Source of the DNA: Anaerolineales bacterium
GTDB lineage: Bacteria; Chloroflexota; Anaerolineae; Aggregatilineales; J027
Length of the DNA stretch: 64,000 nt
Direction of reading: 5' to 3'
Assembly (NCBI GenBank): GCA_020634155.1
Contig: JACKCI010000002.1
Location: 310,001-374,000, forward strand
In this document: piece after piece, positions 16,252 through 24,097 of the stretch
Position numbering within the stretch: position 1 is the first letter of the stretch
Layout of the letters: each line of letters begins with the position of its first letter
Made by a program: the position numbers and the translations under genes
The notes under the pieces: model-generated
Told to the model about the DNA's origin: nothing
What the model saw: the letters and a program-made list of their open reading frames with translations, nothing else
The model's database searches: none

Positions 16252-17148
16252 ATGGCGCTGAAAGGGAACCTAGCGGTTTTTACAACGACCCAATTGCTCA
16301 ACCTTATCAATTTATCCAAACGAAGCGGATCGCTGACTATCTTTGAAGGGGTAGAAACTGGCGAAAAGATGATGTTGGGAGATGGGCGTACCCAGATTGA
16401 TAAGCTCGTCGCGGGGAAACCCCTTGCACGCCTTAATTTCCGTGAAGGCAAGCTGGTCTTTGCTGAAATGCAGAGCAAAGATGGGCATCTGGCAAGCATC
16501 CTGCAACGTTCGGGTAAATTGAATGAAGAGCAGTCTCGCTTGATTCGGCAACGGGCTGAGGCCCTAAAGATGTCGGACAAGGGCTTGGCACTGAGCCTCA
16601 TCAATGCCAACTATGTCACCCAAAAAGATATTATCCAGAGCATCCAAAAACACACCGTCAGCATTGTCTTCGATTTGATGACATGGAAGCGGGAACCGTT
16701 TGAGTTCAAAGAGGGCGACCAAGCCCCCGCCTCACGGATTTTGGTACCCATTGATTTGCGGAACATTATTATTGAAGGCACTCGTATCCAGAACGAGCAG
16801 CTCGAACTCGAAAAAGAAATCCCGAACCTTGACATGGCCTTGCGTTTTGCCGAAGACCCCAGTAGCTTCAAGAATATCAAGCTGGGGGCCAATGAATGGC
16901 GAGTCGTGGGCTTTATCAACCCGAAAAACTCGATTCGCCAAATTGCCAAAGCGTGCAATATGACGGATACTGAAATTCGCCGGATTGTGTACGCATTGTT
17001 GCAAGCGGGTTTGGTGCAAATGGTTAAACCCCAAGTGGAAGCCAAGCGGCGGCCTGACATCCGCCACCCAGTCCCGCGCAATACACCTGACCGTGATGTT
17101 GTTAACCGTCTGATTACCAAAATCAAGACGATCAACAAAACGCCTTAA
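16252..17148 (+). CDS. DUF4388 (PATAN-type) domain protein
   Basis: This 298-residue cytoplasmic protein begins with a DUF4388 signature: 'MALKGNLAVFTTTQLLNLI' followed by 'KRSGSLTIFEG' and 'REGKLVFAEM'. The middle part (about 100-165) continues the pattern seen in such proteins ('LNEEQSRLIRQRA', 'YVTQKDIIQSIQ'), and the C-terminal third (about 215-265) looks like a winged-helix module. DUF4388 proteins commonly accompany MglA-like GTPases and two-component systems. The GTPase gene follows 39 bases downstream, so a shared signalling function is likely. The exact partner is unknown. Confidence 0.8.
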   Translation: MALKGNLAVFTTTQLLNLINLSKRSGSLTIFEGVETGEKMMLGDGRTQIDKLVAGKPLARLNFREGKLVFAEMQSKDGHLASILQRSGKLNEEQSRLIRQRAEALKMSDKGLALSLINANYVTQKDIIQSIQKHTVSIVFDLMTWKREPFEFKEGDQAPASRILVPIDLRNIIIEGTRIQNEQLELEKEIPNLDMALRFAEDPSSFKNIKLGANEWRVVGFINPKNSIRQIAKACNMTDTEIRRIVYALLQAGLVQMVKPQVEAKRRPDIRHPVPRNTPDRDVVNRLITKIKTINKTP

Positions 17149-17187
17149 TTCATCGGAATTATTTTATGAAAGAGCGAGAAAACGGCC

Positions 17188-17730
17188 ATGCAAACAGTTA
17201 AAATGGTCATCACCGGTCCGTTTAGTTCGGGAAAGACGGAATTTATCAAGACCATCAGCGAGATTGATGTCGTTTCTACCGAGCGCTCAATTACGCCTGA
17301 CTCGGTAGAATCCCAAGAAAAATCCGAAACCACGGTGGCGATGGACTTTGGTCGCATCACAGTTGATAACGACCTTGTGCTGTACCTGTTTGGCACACCG
17401 GGCCAACGCCGCTTTGACTTCATGTGGGAAATTCTTGCTGAAGGTATGCTTGGTTTTGTGGTGATGGTCGATAGCTCCAAACCGGAGACCTTCCGTGAGG
17501 CACGCAGTATTTTGGAGACCTTCCGCGCTTATGCCCCAACGCCTTATGTGGTTGCAGCCAACAAACAAGACCATGCCGACGCATGGAAACCGGAAGACCT
17601 GCGGATTGCCCTCCGCATTGAGGACGAAAACGTTAAGCTGCTACCCTGTATTGCGACGGACATTGAATATGTGCGGGAAGTCTTGCTAGAACTGCTGTAC
17701 TCCATTCTTGAAGAGATGGACAGCAACTAG
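17188..17730 (+). CDS. Small Ras-like GTPase (MglA-related family)
   Basis: This 180-residue G protein has P-loop GPFSSGKT (about 10-17), switch-II 'FGTPGQRRF' (DxxG position occupied by FGTPG), and the base-specificity motif NKQD. It belongs to the bacterial ATP/GTP-binding proteins encoded next to roadblock or DUF4388 proteins. Some relatives control polarity or motility. Here it follows the DUF4388 gene in the same operon. A dedicated GAP is not visible in the window. Confidence 0.85.
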   Translation: MQTVKMVITGPFSSGKTEFIKTISEIDVVSTERSITPDSVESQEKSETTVAMDFGRITVDNDLVLYLFGTPGQRRFDFMWEILAEGMLGFVVMVDSSKPETFREARSILETFRAYAPTPYVVAANKQDHADAWKPEDLRIALRIEDENVKLLPCIATDIEYVREVLLELLYSILEEMDSN

Positions 17731-17810
17731 CACGTTACCGAGCGCCTAGAAACCCTATACTGCATTGAACATGAGGTCTTGTATGTTGGGTTGTTGCGAG
17801 GTCATATAGC

Positions 17811-18623
17811 GTGCCACTGCTCGTTACTGAACCACCGAATCCCGGTATTATCCATTATGAAACACATGGTCGTGGTCGGCCTGTGTTGTTTTTGCATGGT
17901 TGGCTTGGCTCATGGGCCTTGTGGCGTCAAACCATTGAAGAGCTAGGGCGTGAGTTCAAAACTTACTCTATCGACTTTTGGGGCTTTGGTGAAAGCCGCG
18001 CCGCCGCTGCTGAAAACAACCTCAAATCGTTCCAAGTCGATAGCTTTGTGGAGATGGTCACCCAGTTTATGGATAAACTGGGCATACCCAAAGCTGCGAT
18101 TGTGGGGCATAGCATGGGGGGGACAGTTGCCCTCAGCATGGCAATTAAGCATCCAGACAAAGTGGTTAAGGCCTGTTGTATTGGTTCTCCAATCAACGGC
18201 AACTCCCTCAATCTCTTACTAAAGCTTTCGGGTGTACCCGCTTTTGCTTTTGTTGTGTGGCGGTCTCCACCTTTGCTCAAGCTCTTCCTGCGCCTCTATA
18301 GCCGCTTTATGGCAAAAGATGGCAAGAAAATGGCCCAGCTTATCAGCCGTGATGTGTCCTATATCACGATGGAGTCTTTCTTCCAGAGTATTGGGACTTT
18401 ACGCTCAACCGATCTCACAGATGAGCTAACGCGTATCACGGTGCCAACGCTGGGTATCTATGGCAAACGGGATATTATTGTCAAACCCACCCAACGGCAT
18501 GTCCTTGAGAAAGGCGTTCCCCATGCCCGCATCAATTACATCTTAGACGCAGGGCACTTCCCGATGCTCGATACACCGGATGAGTTTACTGAAAGCATTC
18601 GGTCTTTTCTCAAAACCAATTAA
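17811..18623 (+). CDS. Alpha/beta hydrolase
   Basis: This 270-residue alpha/beta-hydrolase-fold protein has oxyanion motif 'LFLHGWLGSW', nucleophile elbow GHSMGG (Ser about residue 102), an acidic residue in 'IYGKRDIIV', and the catalytic His in 'DAGHFPM'. The cap domain (about 135-195) is hydrophobic, suggesting a lipophilic ester or amide substrate. The start is a GTG with GAGG nine bases upstream. It lies 80 bases after the GTPase and may share its transcript. The substrate is unknown. Confidence 0.85.
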   Translation: MPLLVTEPPNPGIIHYETHGRGRPVLFLHGWLGSWALWRQTIEELGREFKTYSIDFWGFGESRAAAAENNLKSFQVDSFVEMVTQFMDKLGIPKAAIVGHSMGGTVALSMAIKHPDKVVKACCIGSPINGNSLNLLLKLSGVPAFAFVVWRSPPLLKLFLRLYSRFMAKDGKKMAQLISRDVSYITMESFFQSIGTLRSTDLTDELTRITVPTLGIYGKRDIIVKPTQRHVLEKGVPHARINYILDAGHFPMLDTPDEFTESIRSFLKTN

Positions 18624-18630
18624 AACTGGT

Positions 18631-18636
18631 TATAAT
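18631..18636 (+). promoter_or_regulatory. Candidate -10 box of upp
   Basis: A perfect TATAAT sits just after the hydrolase stop, 35 bases before the upp ATG. The -35 region is weak. Confidence 0.4.
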
Positions 18637-18670
18637 CTAGCCCAATCATTTCTCAACAGAAGGGCTACTC

Positions 18671-19291
18671 ATGGTACACGTTTCAAACCATCCGCTGCTA
18701 CGCCATAAGCTGACGGTGCTACGCGATACAACCACCAAACACCGCCAATTCCGCGAAGTCGTGAGTGAAATGGCGAAACTCCTTTGCTATGAAGCAACTG
18801 CTGATTTAGAGTATGAAGAAGTACCTGTTACCACCCCAATGGGGCAAGCGACGGGGCATCGCCTACTTGCTGATATTGGCTTGGTGCCAATTCTACGGGC
18901 TGGTCTCGGCATGGTCGAGGGGATGCTAGAAATGATACCGGGTTGCCAAGTTTGGCATCTGGGTCTCTATCGTGATGAAAAAACCCTCCGCCCTGTATCT
19001 TATTACAATAAATTGCCTGTTGAACCCACCGTCAACCTCTGTCTTATCCTTGACCCTATGTTAGCTACAGGTGGCTCGGCGATTGCCGCCGTTGATGTCC
19101 TCAAGAAGTGGGGGGTAACCCATATCAAATATGTCGGCTTAATCGGTGCGCCAGAAGGCATTGAAGCACTTTCGACCACTCACCCTGATGTGCCGATTTA
19201 CCTTGCAGCCATTGATGAGCGACTGAATGATATTGGCTTCATTGTACCGGGTCTAGGCGACGCAGGTGATCGCCAGTTTGGAACAGGCTAA
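18671..19291 (+). CDS. upp: Uracil phosphoribosyltransferase
   Basis: This 206-residue enzyme converts uracil and PRPP to UMP in pyrimidine salvage. Family markers are 'HPLLRHKLTVLRD', 'VPILRAGLGMVEGML', the PRPP-binding loop 'LILDPMLATGGSA' and the C-terminal uracil-binding 'FIVPGLGDAGDRQFGT'. The length is exactly typical. TATAAT at 18631-18636 lies 35 bases before the ATG, after the hydrolase stop. The transferase gene follows nine bases downstream. Confidence 0.96.
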   Translation: MVHVSNHPLLRHKLTVLRDTTTKHRQFREVVSEMAKLLCYEATADLEYEEVPVTTPMGQATGHRLLADIGLVPILRAGLGMVEGMLEMIPGCQVWHLGLYRDEKTLRPVSYYNKLPVEPTVNLCLILDPMLATGGSAIAAVDVLKKWGVTHIKYVGLIGAPEGIEALSTTHPDVPIYLAAIDERLNDIGFIVPGLGDAGDRQFGTG

Positions 19292-19300
19292 CCTATATTT

Positions 19301-20335
19301 ATGGCGCTGTATTTTGCAATCGTTTTCGGCGTCGCGTTTGGGCTGGCGGTTATCCTCACCCCAGTGATGATTCGGCTGAGTCATCGGTGGGGTTTTGTCC
19401 AGCTTCCCGGTGGGCGGCGTAAGCATTCCGGCCCAATGGGGCGCTTAGGTGGTGCCGCGATTGCGATCGCTTTTGTTGTAGCAGCCTTGGTCGCCCAATG
19501 GATGCCTGTTGAGCGCACCGATGACAAAGAGTTTGTTCGCCTCGCTGGACTACTCATCGGCGGGGTTTTCATCTTTATTGTTGGGATGATTGACGACAGG
19601 CGTGAACTGTCACCACTTGTTCAGTATATTGCTGAACTTATTGCTGGTGGTATTGCAGTGGCCTTCCTCATTTTTATTGAAAACTTCAATAATCCCCTAA
19701 CTGGCTCCACTGTCGGTGGCTGGCCGCACTGGTTCACCATTGCCCTTACCTTATTTTGGATGGGGCTAATGATGAACACTGTCAACTGGCTGGATGGTTT
19801 AGACGGTCTAGCGGCGGGGGTAGTAGCGATTGCGGCCCTGATGATTTTCCTTCACGCCACCTTCAAACTCAAGCAGACCAGTGTGGGCCTTTTGCCGTTG
19901 GCTCTCTTTGGTGCCACTCTTGGCTTCCTCATCTTCAATTTCTATCCTGCCAAGATATTTATAGGCGGTGGGGCGCTCTTTTTGGGCTATACATTAGGGG
20001 CGCTGAGTATTATGGGGGGCGCTAAGATGGCAACCATCTTGCTCGTGATGGGGCTGCCTTTAACTGATGTCGCATGGCAGATTGTACGCCGTATCAGCCA
20101 AGGCAAAAATCCAATGCTGGGCGATCGGGGACATTTGCACTTTCGGCTTGTGGATATGGGATTATCTCACCGCACAATTGTACTAGGCTATTATGCTTTT
20201 TGTGCAGCCTTTGGAGGGATTGCCCTCGTCACGGCCAGCCGCTTGTTCAAACTCATTGCACTTTTGGTGATGGGGGGTATCCTGCTTGGCACGTTTGCGG
20301 TGGTTAGCCTCCATGCCAAGCAGCAACAAGTCTAG
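19301..20335 (+). CDS. WecA/MraY-like polyprenyl-phosphate phosphosugar transferase, missing a conserved Asp
   Basis: This 344-residue polytopic enzyme (about 10 TM segments) belongs to the family that attaches a sugar-1-phosphate to undecaprenyl phosphate. It retains 'PGGRRKHSGPMGRLGG', the DD pair in 'GMIDDRRELSP', 'NTVNWLDGLDGLAAG' and the His loop 'LGDRGHLHFRL'. The usual 'IF-x-GD-x-G' segment, whose Asp coordinates Mg2+ in MraY, reads KIFIGGGALFLGY, as if one GAY codon were deleted. Activity may be altered. It may start a surface glycan made with the adjacent cluster. No Shine-Dalgarno is seen, so coupling to upp is likely. Confidence 0.85.
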   Translation: MALYFAIVFGVAFGLAVILTPVMIRLSHRWGFVQLPGGRRKHSGPMGRLGGAAIAIAFVVAALVAQWMPVERTDDKEFVRLAGLLIGGVFIFIVGMIDDRRELSPLVQYIAELIAGGIAVAFLIFIENFNNPLTGSTVGGWPHWFTIALTLFWMGLMMNTVNWLDGLDGLAAGVVAIAALMIFLHATFKLKQTSVGLLPLALFGATLGFLIFNFYPAKIFIGGGALFLGYTLGALSIMGGAKMATILLVMGLPLTDVAWQIVRRISQGKNPMLGDRGHLHFRLVDMGLSHRTIVLGYYAFCAAFGGIALVTASRLFKLIALLVMGGILLGTFAVVSLHAKQQQV

Positions 20336-20643
20336 TCTAGTTCTGGCCTCAACATTTGAGGTTCGGGTGCTTGGCTCTCAAACACTCCATACACAGCTAC
20401 CATTACAGCCCCCAATGCGAGGAATCCAACGGCAGTACCAAACATCGTCAGGAAGCGCATACCACTGACAATGGCGGTAATGATAAATGGGGTCATTGAC
20501 CCTAGCATAGCGCAGGCCAGATAGTGGAAAATCTCAGCAAACAGCCCACCATAGAGTTTCTTCTCTTTTAGGGATTGTTGGCGCAAATAAAGGCCAATGA
20601 CGGCCCCAAAAGCCATTCCAATTAAAACTGCGGTACTCCACAT
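20332..20643 (-). CDS. Small polytopic membrane protein, unknown
   Basis: This 103-residue protein has three or four hydrophobic segments and short charged loops ('RQQSLKEKK' near residue 25). AAAGGA lies eight bases before the ATG. It is the last gene of the carbamoyltransferase cluster and overlaps the convergent transferase gene by four bases. No family recognised. Conserved small membrane proteins are usual in such glycan clusters. Confidence 0.65.
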   Translation of the reverse strand: MWSTAVLIGMAFGAVIGLYLRQQSLKEKKLYGGLFAEIFHYLACAMLGSMTPFIITAIVSGMRFLTMFGTAVGFLALGAVMVAVYGVFESQAPEPQMLRPELD

Positions 20644-20655
20644 CGTTATTTTCCT

Positions 20656-20859
20656 TTAGAACAGGGTATAGATTAGCGGGCCACCCGCGCCTGTACTACC
20701 GAGAATAATCAAGATGGCGAAGAGAATCAGCAACACCACCATCGGAATCATCCACCACAGTTTGGCGGCCCATAGGTACCCCAACAACTCGCCTAATATA
20801 CCCATACGGGCGAGAAAGTCTTTGACGGGGCTTTTCTTGGTTTTCGTTTGTTCGCTCAT
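20656..20859 (-). CDS. DUF5989 family small membrane protein
   Basis: This 67-residue protein has a basic N-terminus (KTKKSPVK) and one membrane segment about 33-53, with 'GELLGYLWAAKLWWMIPMVV', the DUF5989 pattern. DUF5989 genes sit next to NodU/CmcH carbamoyltransferases and SGNH proteins. Function unknown. AAGGA lies nine bases before the ATG. It is 17 bases after the carbamoyltransferase stop. Confidence 0.8.
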   Translation of the reverse strand: MSEQTKTKKSPVKDFLARMGILGELLGYLWAAKLWWMIPMVVLLILFAILIILGSTGAGGPLIYTLF

Positions 20860-20876
20860 GATATGGCATCCTTACA

Positions 20877-22652
20877 TTATGGCTTACGGACGAGATATGG
20901 CCCTAGAACCAACAAGTCAATCTCACTGGCGCTAAAGGTGTTATAAGCGTTTTCGGGGGTGGTAACAATCGGCTCTCCCCGTAGATTAAAGGACGTATTC
21001 AGCAAAACAGGCACACCGGTTCGCTTATAGAAAGCCTTGATGACATCATAGTAGCGTTGGTTCGTTTCACGGTCTACCCATTGTAAACGGCCTGTTCCGC
21101 CATGTGCGGTTGCCGGAATCTTGGCTTGCATTTCTGGCTTTATCGGGGCAACCATTAGCATATAACGTGGGCCAGTGTGCTTGGCAATTTCGGGGAACTC
21201 GAAGTATTCCTCAGCATGTTCCGCCATGATAACGGGCGCAAAGGGGCGGAACGGCTCACGGAACTTGATTTTGGCGTTGACGATTTCCTTCATTTCCTCA
21301 CGGGTGGGGTCAGCCAAGATGCTACGGTTGCCCAATGCACGTGGCCCCCACTCAAAGCGGCCTTGGAACCAGCCAATAACCTTGCCTTGAGTAATTGCAT
21401 CAGCAACAGTCTCAATTAAATCGTTATCATCCGCGAAGCTCTCGTACTGGATGCCTTTGGATTCAAGGAAGGCCCGAATCTCATCATCACTGTATTCAGA
21501 GCCATAGTAGGGGTGCGTCATCACATATTTGCGCGGCTGATTCATCACCATATGATAAGCCCACAACGCTGCACCAAGTGCCCCACCATCATCACCAGCA
21601 GCGGGTTGAATAAACAACTCCTCAAAGGGAGTCTCAAACAGAAGCCGATAATTGGCCTTGCTATTGAGCGCCACACCGCCCGCCATCACCAGATTCTTCA
21701 TGCCAGTTTTGGCGTGGAGATGGTGCAAAATCTTAATTAGAATATCCTCAGTAACCTGTTGGATACTAGCAGCAACATCGGCATAATATTGGTTCTTCTC
21801 TGTTTCTGGCAGGCCTGCCTTCTCAGGATTGGTCTGCTCCGTGAAGAACTCGCTCTCAGCAACACGCGGCTCTCCAAACAGCTCAATGAATTTTCGACTA
21901 ATGCTGCTTTTATGGGAGCGATGGAAAGCGAAATAGTCCATATTCAGCTTAAAGCTGCCATCGTCATCAACCGTAATGGTCTTATAGACTTTATCAACAT
22001 ACTTGGGGGTTCCATAAGGAGCCATACCCATGACCTTGTACTCGCCATTATTAACCTTAAAGCCCAGCCAAGCCGTAAATGCTGAATAAAGCAGACCAAT
22101 CGAGTGTGGGAAGCGTTGCTCGGCAAAGAGGTTAATCTCATTGGGTACACTGCCATCGAATGACCCTTTGGCGGTACCGAGAGTGGTGGTTGTCCATTCA
22201 CCGACACCATCAATTGTCAGTACAGCGGCTTCATTAAAAGGAGAAGCAAAAAAAGCACTGGCGGCATGGGCAAGGTGGTGGTCACAAAACAACACTTTGT
22301 CAGGCGAGACACCTGTATCGCGGAACAGGATATTCTTAATCCAGAGTTTTTGGTTGATCCATGTAGGGATGGCTTCACGCCAGTTTGCCCAACTTTGAGG
22401 GAAGGTCGCCAGTGCTGCTTGGAGAATGCGGACAAATTTGATCAGTGGTTTTTCATAGAACACCACATAATCGAGATCATCACCCGTGATACCAGCTTCC
22501 TTCAGGCAAAATTCAATGGCAAGATGCGGAAACCCACTATCATGCTTCTTACGTGAGAAGCGTTCTTCTTGAGCAGCAGCGATAACTTCTCCATCTTTGA
22601 TGAGGGCGGCTGCCGCATCATGATAAAAACACGAAACACCTAGAATATACAT
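20877..22652 (-). CDS. NodU/CmcH-family carbamoyltransferase
   Basis: This 591-residue cytoplasmic enzyme transfers a carbamoyl group from carbamoyl phosphate to a hydroxyl of a sugar or other acceptor. N-terminal Kae1-like motifs are 'LGVSCFYHDAAAALI', 'EERFSRKKHDSGFP' and 'CDHHLAHAASAFFASPF'; the C-terminal domain has 'GPRALGNRSILADPT' and 'EPFRPFAPV'. The length is typical of stand-alone O-carbamoyltransferases. Neighbours (SGNH hydrolases, DUF5989) point to a cell-surface glycan as the acceptor, though this is inferred. GGAGG lies 12 bases before the ATG, inside the previous gene's last codons. Confidence 0.9.
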   Translation of the reverse strand: MYILGVSCFYHDAAAALIKDGEVIAAAQEERFSRKKHDSGFPHLAIEFCLKEAGITGDDLDYVVFYEKPLIKFVRILQAALATFPQSWANWREAIPTWINQKLWIKNILFRDTGVSPDKVLFCDHHLAHAASAFFASPFNEAAVLTIDGVGEWTTTTLGTAKGSFDGSVPNEINLFAEQRFPHSIGLLYSAFTAWLGFKVNNGEYKVMGMAPYGTPKYVDKVYKTITVDDDGSFKLNMDYFAFHRSHKSSISRKFIELFGEPRVAESEFFTEQTNPEKAGLPETEKNQYYADVAASIQQVTEDILIKILHHLHAKTGMKNLVMAGGVALNSKANYRLLFETPFEELFIQPAAGDDGGALGAALWAYHMVMNQPRKYVMTHPYYGSEYSDDEIRAFLESKGIQYESFADDNDLIETVADAITQGKVIGWFQGRFEWGPRALGNRSILADPTREEMKEIVNAKIKFREPFRPFAPVIMAEHAEEYFEFPEIAKHTGPRYMLMVAPIKPEMQAKIPATAHGGTGRLQWVDRETNQRYYDVIKAFYKRTGVPVLLNTSFNLRGEPIVTTPENAYNTFSASEIDLLVLGPYLVRKP

Positions 22653-22655
22653 AAC

Positions 22656-22889
22656 TTACGATTGCCTCCGCGCATCATCAAGCGCCGTTGAAATCGGAGA
22701 ACGGTTGCCCCATGTCGGTTTGGGGGTCTTGATATTGAGTGGGTCGGTAAAGAGACGCACACCCAACGCAAAAGGCACCAACACGGTGAAATAAAACAAG
22801 ATGGTGATGGCACGGGCGTGGAAATCACCGACTTCGTGTTGGATGATTGTCCACCGCTTCCATGCGGTTTGCAGAACTTTGTTTTGCAC
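22656..22889 (-). CDS. Small membrane protein of the carbamoyltransferase cluster
   Basis: This 77-residue protein has one central hydrophobic segment (about 27-45) ending in 'GVRLFTDPL', and a charged tail. The start is GTG at 22889, with AAGGAG six bases upstream; a longer reading frame starting upstream would run into the hydrolase gene and lacks such a site. It resembles small unnamed proteins that occupy this slot in carbamoyltransferase/SGNH clusters. Function unknown. It ends three bases before the carbamoyltransferase start. Confidence 0.7.
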   Translation of the reverse strand: MQNKVLQTAWKRWTIIQHEVGDFHARAITILFYFTVLVPFALGVRLFTDPLNIKTPKPTWGNRSPISTALDDARRQS

Positions 22890-22899
22890 ACAAAACTCC

Positions 22900-24042
22900 T
22901 TAGTTAGTATCCAGAATTGACAACACAATTGGGAATACGACATCGGCTACGACTTGGTGTCCACCAGAGCCGAAATGGTCATCGACCTTACCAAAAAGGT
23001 CTTCGGCTCCCTGCGCTTTGGCTTGAAGCATGGCGGGGGTTGTATCAACGACTATCAACCCTCTAGCCTCTAGCGATGAGCGTAATATACGTTGCGGCTG
23101 CTCAAGGTCAATCGAATTTCGGTCAATGTTAAACGCTGTCGTATATTGCTCATACTCCCTTTCTTCAATCTGGTAAATGGAAGGGAGGATAATATAAATG
23201 GTCTCGATGCCTTGTGCTTCAGCTTCGGTTTGAATACTCTCAAAAATATCAGCAGTAACATCCCAATCGGGAGAATTTTGATAAGATTTCAACATTGCGT
23301 TGGGGAAATAGCGTGCTGTAAGACCCAGCCGCGCCAAAAAAGATTCATTGCTATGCTTCAAAAGAATATAAAGCTGCGAGTGTCGCTCTAAGCTATCGTT
23401 GATGGGATAAAATACTGATTCTTTCCATGCCCCAAACGACAACCCATCTGGTAGTCGAAAGTGATGGCGCTGACCGGGGGGGAGAGGCTCCATGTCAGTG
23501 ATTTGTTCACTAACCACATCATTATCCACAAAGATAAATACCAAGACTGCTGCATAGGTTTGACGGGGTAGTTCATGGCGTACTATCCATCCGTAGTGGT
23601 TAGGACTGTAACCCGAAACGCCCGTGTTCACAATCTGAACATCCAGCCCTAATTGGGTACTGAGCGCATCTTCGAGAATTGCCGTAAACGTTTCGTCGTA
23701 TTCAACTTGCAGCGCTTCTAAAAAGGAGTCTCCAACGGCTAGGATACGCATATCAGGTTCTTGGGTGCGGCGTTCCCCAATGCGATAGCCATTCTCGTCC
23801 GTAAGCAGTCGAACTGTCCGTTCCCCTGTATTTACCTTGGTATCTAGGTTAGCTTGGTGCTTGTAACCAATACCCTCATCTGAAGGTATCCATACATCAG
23901 GTCGGAGTACGATTAATTGCTGAGGAAAGAATAGACGCACCACGAATTCAAGCAAAACTAAAGTGACAAGGGTGGATATACCCAATAGAGCAAAACGCTC
24001 CAGCCATTTTTTGAGCTTGATTCGGATTGCTTTATGTGTCAT
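22900..24042 (-). CDS. Membrane-anchored SGNH/GDSL hydrolase
   Basis: This 380-residue protein has an N-terminal signal-anchor (about 17-36) after a basic segment, so its catalytic domain is extracytoplasmic. The GDS block is 'ILAVGDSFLEALQV', block II Gly and III Asn appear as 'NTGVSGYSPNHY' and 'VDNDVVS', and the Asp-x-x-His end is 'DDHFGSGGH'. This looks like the acyltransferase/esterase type associated with exopolysaccharides. With the carbamoyltransferase downstream, it probably edits acyl groups on a surface polymer. Confidence 0.85.
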   Translation of the reverse strand: MTHKAIRIKLKKWLERFALLGISTLVTLVLLEFVVRLFFPQQLIVLRPDVWIPSDEGIGYKHQANLDTKVNTGERTVRLLTDENGYRIGERRTQEPDMRILAVGDSFLEALQVEYDETFTAILEDALSTQLGLDVQIVNTGVSGYSPNHYGWIVRHELPRQTYAAVLVFIFVDNDVVSEQITDMEPLPPGQRHHFRLPDGLSFGAWKESVFYPINDSLERHSQLYILLKHSNESFLARLGLTARYFPNAMLKSYQNSPDWDVTADIFESIQTEAEAQGIETIYIILPSIYQIEEREYEQYTTAFNIDRNSIDLEQPQRILRSSLEARGLIVVDTTPAMLQAKAQGAEDLFGKVDDHFGSGGHQVVADVVFPIVLSILDTN

Positions 24043-24097
24043 CTAATCTCTTGAAACTTTCACCCAATTGCATTAGGCATCATTGTATGGCACATTG

